From NCBI GenBank assembly GCA_964595945.1, contig CAZQSL010000077.1, positions 1-17,307 on the forward strand: a DNA stretch of 17,307 nucleotides. The letters are read 5' to 3'. The notes under the pieces are model-generated. The model ran no database searches and was not told where the DNA came from. It was given only the letters and a program-made list of their open reading frames with translations. The position numbers and the translations under genes are program-made. Below are positions 13,652-17,307 of this stretch, piece by piece (positions within the stretch are counted from its first letter, which is position 1; every line of letters starts with the position of its first letter). Source of the DNA: CAZQSL01 sp964595945. Lineage in GTDB: Bacteria > UBP15 > UBA6099 > JAJRTR01.

Positions 13652-14953
13652 TCACGCCCGATGTTTTCCTGCCAATGCAAGCCTTGTACGGCGGATACCA
13701 TGCCGGATCGTGTAAAAGATGAACTGCATCGCACTCCGTATATCCGTCATCGGTGATGGCATACCATAAGTGATGGGCAGCCAGAACAGGAGTTTCGATG
13801 CCCCTACAGGACAGCCCCTCACCTTGCGTACCCTGCGGGCTTCGAGTTTCCCCGTCACTTTCGTACAATCGCCGACAAGTACAACATCCTGACCGGGATG
13901 GATGACATCACCGTGATATATGCCGGTGACGATGGCGCCGGGACGGGCGGCGCGCACTGAGCCAGGTCTCCTTTTGTCAACTGTGCCGAGACAGCCCTTG
14001 ACAGCGGCAAGACAGCCGCCATAGCAGAATTGGCCCCGGTCCGGAGCATCGCCACAGTAAAACTTCAGTGGGGTGTCCACTTTTTGTATGTCCTGATACT
14101 CACTGACAATACCACGCGTTTTTGCAGTGAGTTCCTCAAGCGGATAATCACCGGTGATGGAGATGTCGTCGAGTTTTATAGAGCCATAGCCGCGTTCGCT
14201 TGCGATACGCAGATGCACTATTTCTTCGGGCTTATACCCGAGGGCAACACCAGCGACGGCATCGGCGGCGAGCGGATGATTGGACACGAGAATAAGTCCG
14301 AGTGGAAATGCCTGAGGCGCGCTTTCGAATCCATGACCGATGTTTGTAGCATCCGAAACGACGACATCGGGATAGCCGACTTCGAGGAGGTCCACGATTT
14401 TTTCATTGAGGCGGTCATCGTGGCAGTGCATGCGGTCACGATGCTGGAGTATGCCGATGTTGAGTTTGAGAGCGTTTGTCACTTCACAGCAAATATGATA
14501 TTTGAGCTTCGGAGCCCATATCTTGAAATCCGCATCGAGTATGCTCCTGGCGGCATTGAAACCGTTGTGACAGACGGCTTTCCCGAGAGCGATCCATTCC
14601 GAGGCGTCTTCGTTAAAATCCACAAGACGCACATTGAGACGAGCCGCGAGCCTGTCGTAACCGGCTTCACTCAGAAACAGTCCGGGGGGGATGCCGAATC
14701 CACTTGATTCCCCGATAGTGATTTCGCTGACGCTGCCCCCGGACTGCAGTTCGCGCACTATCCCCTCGACGACTCCGGGATGAGTGTACGAGTGATGGAT
14801 GTACTTCCTGTTTGCCGTCACTACATTAGGCTTGATAAGCACCCGTCCGCGAGGCTTGAGCCCGAGATCTTCGAAACACTCCCGGATGATGGACTGTACC
14901 CGCACCGGGTCAGGGTCTGCGCATCGCCGCAGGATCACTCTTGGCTTTTCCAC
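13652..14953 (-). CDS. DUF362 domain protein with Cys-rich C-terminal region
   Basis: The 433-residue protein starts at GTG 14953-14951 with an excellent GGAGGAGGAG site. The N-terminal ~300 residues show the DUF362 pattern: GRVLIKPNVV, HHSYTHPGVVEGIVREL, GESSGFG, KLKYHICCEVTNALKLNIG, HRDRMHCHDD, then DVVVSDATNIGHGFES and HPLAADAVAGVALGY. The C-terminal part carries a cysteine series (FCYGGCLAAVKGCLG, VLVGDCTKVTG, VRGCPVGASK) that could hold a metal or Fe-S centre, then a hydrophobic and basic tail. DUF362 proteins have no settled function, though some members are fused to ferredoxin domains. No signal peptide is seen. It is transcribed toward the cob operon but is separated from it by the cob promoter. 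It is divergent from arsR. Confidence 0.8.
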   Translation of the reverse strand: MEKPRVILRRCADPDPVRVQSIIRECFEDLGLKPRGRVLIKPNVVTANRKYIHHSYTHPGVVEGIVRELQSGGSVSEITIGESSGFGIPPGLFLSEAGYDRLAARLNVRLVDFNEDASEWIALGKAVCHNGFNAARSILDADFKIWAPKLKYHICCEVTNALKLNIGILQHRDRMHCHDDRLNEKIVDLLEVGYPDVVVSDATNIGHGFESAPQAFPLGLILVSNHPLAADAVAGVALGYKPEEIVHLRIASERGYGSIKLDDISITGDYPLEELTAKTRGIVSEYQDIQKVDTPLKFYCGDAPDRGQFCYGGCLAAVKGCLGTVDKRRPGSVRAARPGAIVTGIYHGDVIHPGQDVVLVGDCTKVTGKLEARRVRKVRGCPVGASKLLFWLPITYGMPSPMTDIRSAMQFIFYTIRHGIRRTRLALAGKHRA

Positions 14954-15043
14954 TATCTCCTCCTCCGCAAATTCGCATTATCACAAATCATGTACAGTCT
15001 ATCACGAATGAACAACCCGATACAATTCTGACAGTGTCGGCTG

Positions 15044-15095
15044 ATGAATATGACACTTCATAAATATTGACGGATATTTTTCGATTATATATTGC
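15044..15095 (+). promoter_or_regulatory. Probable arsR promoter and operator region
   Basis: TTGACG (15067-15072) and TATTGC (15090-15095) lie 17 bases apart and precede arsR. A second, less well spaced TTGACA/TATATG pair is at 15097-15123. Two inverted repeats overlap or flank the first promoter: ATGAA/TTCAT (15044-15048, 15057-15061) and AAATAT/ATATTT (15062-15067, 15074-15079). ArsR-family repressors bind AT-rich dyads at such positions, so these are operator candidates. Exact binding sites are inferred. Confidence 0.4.
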
Positions 15096-15138
15096 ATTGA
15101 CACATTCGGAAACCTATTATATGCGTAGTGGGGCATAT

Positions 15139-15504
15139 ATGAAAAAAACTGTTGATATTCAAAAAGCGCTTGCAGAACCTACACGAATGATGATTGTACG
15201 GTTGCTGATGGAACGTGAATTGTGCGTGTGCGAACTGATGCGGGCTATCGAAGTGCCACAGTGTAAAATTTCCAAGCATGTAACAGTGCTGAAACAGGCT
15301 GGTATTTTGACTGACTGGCGCGAAGGCACATGGATACACTATGAGATTTCCAATGATCTGTCGCCTGAATGGCAATCTGTGCTAAAGAGCCTCAAATCAG
15401 TTTGGGACAGCGAAAAGGATATACAGGCGGCATTGTGGAGACTCCAGCAAAAAGTTAACCGAGAGCCTGGAGGCGCAGTGGTTTCATGTGAATGTGGTGT
15501 GTGA
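15139..15504 (+). CDS. arsR: ArsR-family metalloid-responsive repressor
   Basis: This 121-residue winged-helix repressor would release the operon promoter on binding As(III)-type ligands. It has the ArsR signature: ALAEPTRMMIVRLLMERELCVCEL, with the metal-binding pair C29/C31 in ELCVCEL, then the recognition helix CKISKHVTVLKQAG and the wing REGTWIHYEIS. An extra Cys42 lies in the recognition helix, and the protein ends SCECGV with a second CXC pair (C117/C119). The start at ATG 15139 (GGGG upstream) matches the family N-terminus; ATG 15121, six codons earlier, is the alternative. It is the first gene of the permease, thioredoxin and DGC operon and is probably autoregulated. Confidence 0.88.
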   Translation: MKKTVDIQKALAEPTRMMIVRLLMERELCVCELMRAIEVPQCKISKHVTVLKQAGILTDWREGTWIHYEISNDLSPEWQSVLKSLKSVWDSEKDIQAALWRLQQKVNREPGGAVVSCECGV

Positions 15505-15563
15505 TTTTTTACGACACCGTATATGCCAATATGCGCAACTAAGTATAGAAAAGAGTGATGGTT

Positions 15564-16694
15564 ATGACAGACGATAATATCAGCAACAGATGCAAATGTA
15601 GTAGCGGCAGTATTGGCACAGACGAATCAACATGTGATTGCGAAACATCAAATCATAATATGTCGCCATCCCCTGCCAGAAAAAAGCGGCTGAGGCTACT
15701 GATCATTATAGCGCTGCCTTTGTGGTATCTCCTTTACAAGTCGCTCGGGACCATATCAAAATGGATAACCTATGACCTGGCTGGCATCAGGGAAGGATCG
15801 CGCCTCGGTTCTTCAGTCGAGTTCTTTCTGTATGATTCTCCGAAAGTAATTATGCTGCTTGTGCTCGTTGTGTTTGGAGTGGGGATCATCAGATCGTTCT
15901 TCACCCCCGAGAAAACCCGACGGATACTTGCCGGCAAACACGAGGCTGTCGGCAATGTACTGGCTGCGGTGCTCGGAATTGTGACACCATTCTGTTCATG
16001 CTCGGCCGTTCCGCTTTTCATTGGATTTGTGACTACTGGAGTGCCACTCGGCGTAACGTTTTCATTCCTCATTTCAGCCCCGATGGTAAATGAGATTGCG
16101 CTTGTACTGCTCTATGGTCTTTTCGGATGGAAAGTCGCGGCACTGTATCTTACGACCGGTCTGCTGATCGCGATACTCGCGGGCTGGACAATCGGCCGCC
16201 TGAAAATGGAAAAAGGTGTAGAGGACTGGGTTTACGCGTCGCAGATGGGTAATTCCGGCGAAGACGCCGCCCTAACGTGGTCTGACAGAATCAATTACGG
16301 ACTGAACGCCGTTCGGGAAATCGTCTCGAAAGTGTGGATATATGTCCTTGCGGGAATCGCCGCCGGAGCAGTGATACACGGATACGTACCTGAGAATTTC
16401 ATGGCATCCATAATGGGCCCCGGCGCGTGGTGGTCAGTGCCGCTCGCAGTGCTTCTGGGCATACCGATGTACTCGAACGCCGCCGGAATCATCCCGGTCG
16501 TGCAGGCGCTGCTCGAAAAAGGCGCGGCTCTCGGTACAGTCCTGTCGTTTATGATGGCAGTCATTGCGCTTTCTCTGCCGGAATTCATAATCCTAAGAAA
16601 AGTGCTCAAGCCGCGTCTGATCGCCGTGTTCGCCGGAATTGTCGGAGTGGGAATAATGATTGTCGGATGGTTATTCAACTATTTCATAAAATGA
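15564..16694 (+). CDS. arsP: ArsP/DUF318-type permease with Cys-rich N-terminal extension
   Basis: A polytopic permease of PF03773 (DUF318); characterised ArsP members export trivalent organoarsenicals. Family motifs are GIVTPFCSCSAVPLF with the conserved CSCS cysteines, the SAPMVNEIAL segment, and the later repeat GIPMYSNAAGIIPV. About eight to ten membrane helices are predicted by eye. ATG 15564 was chosen (376 residues) because an AAAAGAG site lies about eight bases upstream; GTG 15555 and ATG 15558 are alternatives. Before the first helix there is a ~40-residue soluble segment with RCKCSSG and TCDCETS, two CXC pairs that may bind metalloid, which I do not know as a usual part of the family. 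The gene lies 59 bases after arsR. The arsP name is a family-level call; the substrate is not proven. Confidence 0.78.
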   Translation: MTDDNISNRCKCSSGSIGTDESTCDCETSNHNMSPSPARKKRLRLLIIIALPLWYLLYKSLGTISKWITYDLAGIREGSRLGSSVEFFLYDSPKVIMLLVLVVFGVGIIRSFFTPEKTRRILAGKHEAVGNVLAAVLGIVTPFCSCSAVPLFIGFVTTGVPLGVTFSFLISAPMVNEIALVLLYGLFGWKVAALYLTTGLLIAILAGWTIGRLKMEKGVEDWVYASQMGNSGEDAALTWSDRINYGLNAVREIVSKVWIYVLAGIAAGAVIHGYVPENFMASIMGPGAWWSVPLAVLLGIPMYSNAAGIIPVVQALLEKGAALGTVLSFMMAVIALSLPEFIILRKVLKPRLIAVFAGIVGVGIMIVGWLFNYFIK

Positions 16695-16734
16695 TTTCTT
16701 TTGACAACCAACAACACATAAAGGAGAAAGTGAA

Positions 16735-16965
16735 ATGAAAATCCAGATACTTGGCACGGGTTGCCCGAAATGCAAAAAGCTGCAAGAGAATGCAGAGGCT
16801 GCCATAAAAGAAGCGGGCATCGCTGCTGATATTGTAAAGGTTTCCGACATACAGGAAATTATGAAATTCGGTGTCATGATGACTCCGGCACTTGCGGTCG
16901 ATGGCGTTGTAAAGTCCGTCGGCAAAGTACTCACTAAAACTGAAATCATGCAGATTCTAAAATAA
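16735..16965 (+). CDS. Small thioredoxin-like redox-active disulfide protein
   Basis: The 76-residue protein begins MKIQILGTGCPKCKKL, with an active-site CPKC at residues 10-13 (Cys10 and Cys13), and has the cis-Pro segment MMTPALAVDG. This is the 'redox-active disulfide protein 2' type of thioredoxin-fold protein, frequently found beside DUF318 permeases. ATG at 16735 has a strong AAAGGAG site. It lies 40 bases after the permease gene. It probably keeps permease or substrate thiols in the right redox state, which is inference from context. Confidence 0.88.
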   Translation: MKIQILGTGCPKCKKLQENAEAAIKEAGIAADIVKVSDIQEIMKFGVMMTPALAVDGVVKSVGKVLTKTEIMQILK

Positions 16966-16988
16966 GCAACCTTAAGGGAGAAACGAAA

Positions 16989-17307
16989 ATGACGGACAAA
17001 AATGCATGCATGTGCTCAGGAGCACCGAAACTCGTATTCGCCTGTTCTGGAGCGGCTGACGTTGGTGAAATAGCGGACCACGCGGCGAGAGAATTGACCG
17101 CATCAGGAATCGGTAAAATGTATTGTCTCAATGGAATAGGCGGTGGTGTCAGCGGAATAATCGAGACGACAAGAAGTGCCGCTAAAATCATCGCCATAGA
17201 TGGCTGCCCGGTTGATTGTGCAAAAAAGACCCTTGAAGCAAAGGGGTTCGATTCTTTCGAACACATCAGGGTGACGGACCTTGGACTATTGAAAGGCCAG
17301 GCACCTG
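16989..17307 (+). CDS. DGC-family putative zinc-binding protein (3' end outside window)
   Basis: The first 106 codons are present. The protein begins MTDKNACMCSGAPKLVFACS and shows the DGC-family landmarks: FACSGAADVGEIADHAAREL, CLNGIGGGVSG, and the naming motif AIDGCPVDCAKKTLE. The family (Pfam DGC) is described as zinc-binding through its cysteines. Function is unknown, but it is often next to ArsP-type permeases and small thioredoxins. ATG at 16989 follows AAGGGAG; spacing from the thioredoxin gene is 23 bases, so it is in the same operon. The Cys-rich N-terminal CMC motif adds another thiol pair. Confidence 0.85.
   Translation, partial: MTDKNACMCSGAPKLVFACSGAADVGEIADHAARELTASGIGKMYCLNGIGGGVSGIIETTRSAAKIIAIDGCPVDCAKKTLEAKGFDSFEHIRVTDLGLLKGQAP

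Noticed and set aside
14030..14707. Plus-strand 225-codon ORF antisense to the DUF362 gene
   Set aside because: The DUF362 motifs on the minus strand are convincing, and the plus-strand ORF has no good start signal or family match.
1..17307. CRISPR array, tRNA or rRNA genes
   Set aside because: No regularly spaced direct repeats, cloverleaf-like sequences or rRNA-like stretches were seen on either strand.

Overview
The window looks like chromosomal DNA of a diderm (Gram-negative-type) bacterium. The evidence is a 635-residue secreted beta-barrel-like protein ending in Phe, next to a FecR-domain surface protein. Base composition is mid-range, and ATG, GTG and TTG starts with good Shine-Dalgarno sites are all used. 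I cannot name the phylum. Corrinoid (vitamin B12) salvage genes on both sides of the window suggest an organism that recovers and remodels B12 precursors.

Region 1 (1-4197, + strand) is an ECF-type uptake locus. It holds the C-terminal part of a beta-propeller-like protein, a 640-residue protein joining a large extracytoplasmic domain to an S-component-like membrane domain, an EcfT transmembrane subunit, and a cbiZ (adenosylcobinamide amidohydrolase) gene broken by two one-base frameshifts. No ECF ATPase lies in the window. Region 2 (4169-5161, - strand) is a decayed phage-tail fragment: a tape-measure-like gene with three premature stops and a frameshift, preceded by a small ORF in the position of a tail-assembly chaperone. 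It directly abuts the end of broken cbiZ.

Region 3 (5395-9227, - strand) is a two-gene envelope operon: a secreted FecR-domain protein with several Ig-like modules, then an outer-membrane beta-barrel candidate with an N-terminal Ig-like domain. About 0.7 kb of degraded DNA follows, including an internally deleted transposase remnant of IS1182/DUF772 type (9691-9892).

Region 4 (9971-13321, - strand) is a complete nucleotide-loop-assembly operon, cobC-cobU-cobT-cobS, under a clear cobalamin riboswitch with a terminator hairpin and a recognisable promoter. The operon finishes cobinamide to cobalamin. Together with the cbiZ pseudogene and the ECF transporter it suggests corrinoid uptake, with a remodelling step that has been lost.

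Region 5 (13652-14953, - strand) encodes a Cys-rich DUF362 protein. Divergent from it, region 6 (15139-17307, + strand) is an arsenic-type thiol operon: ArsR regulator, ArsP/DUF318-type permease with a Cys-rich N-terminal extension, a small thioredoxin-like protein, and a DGC-family zinc-binding protein cut by the window end. CXC or CXXC cysteine motifs occur in every product of this operon.
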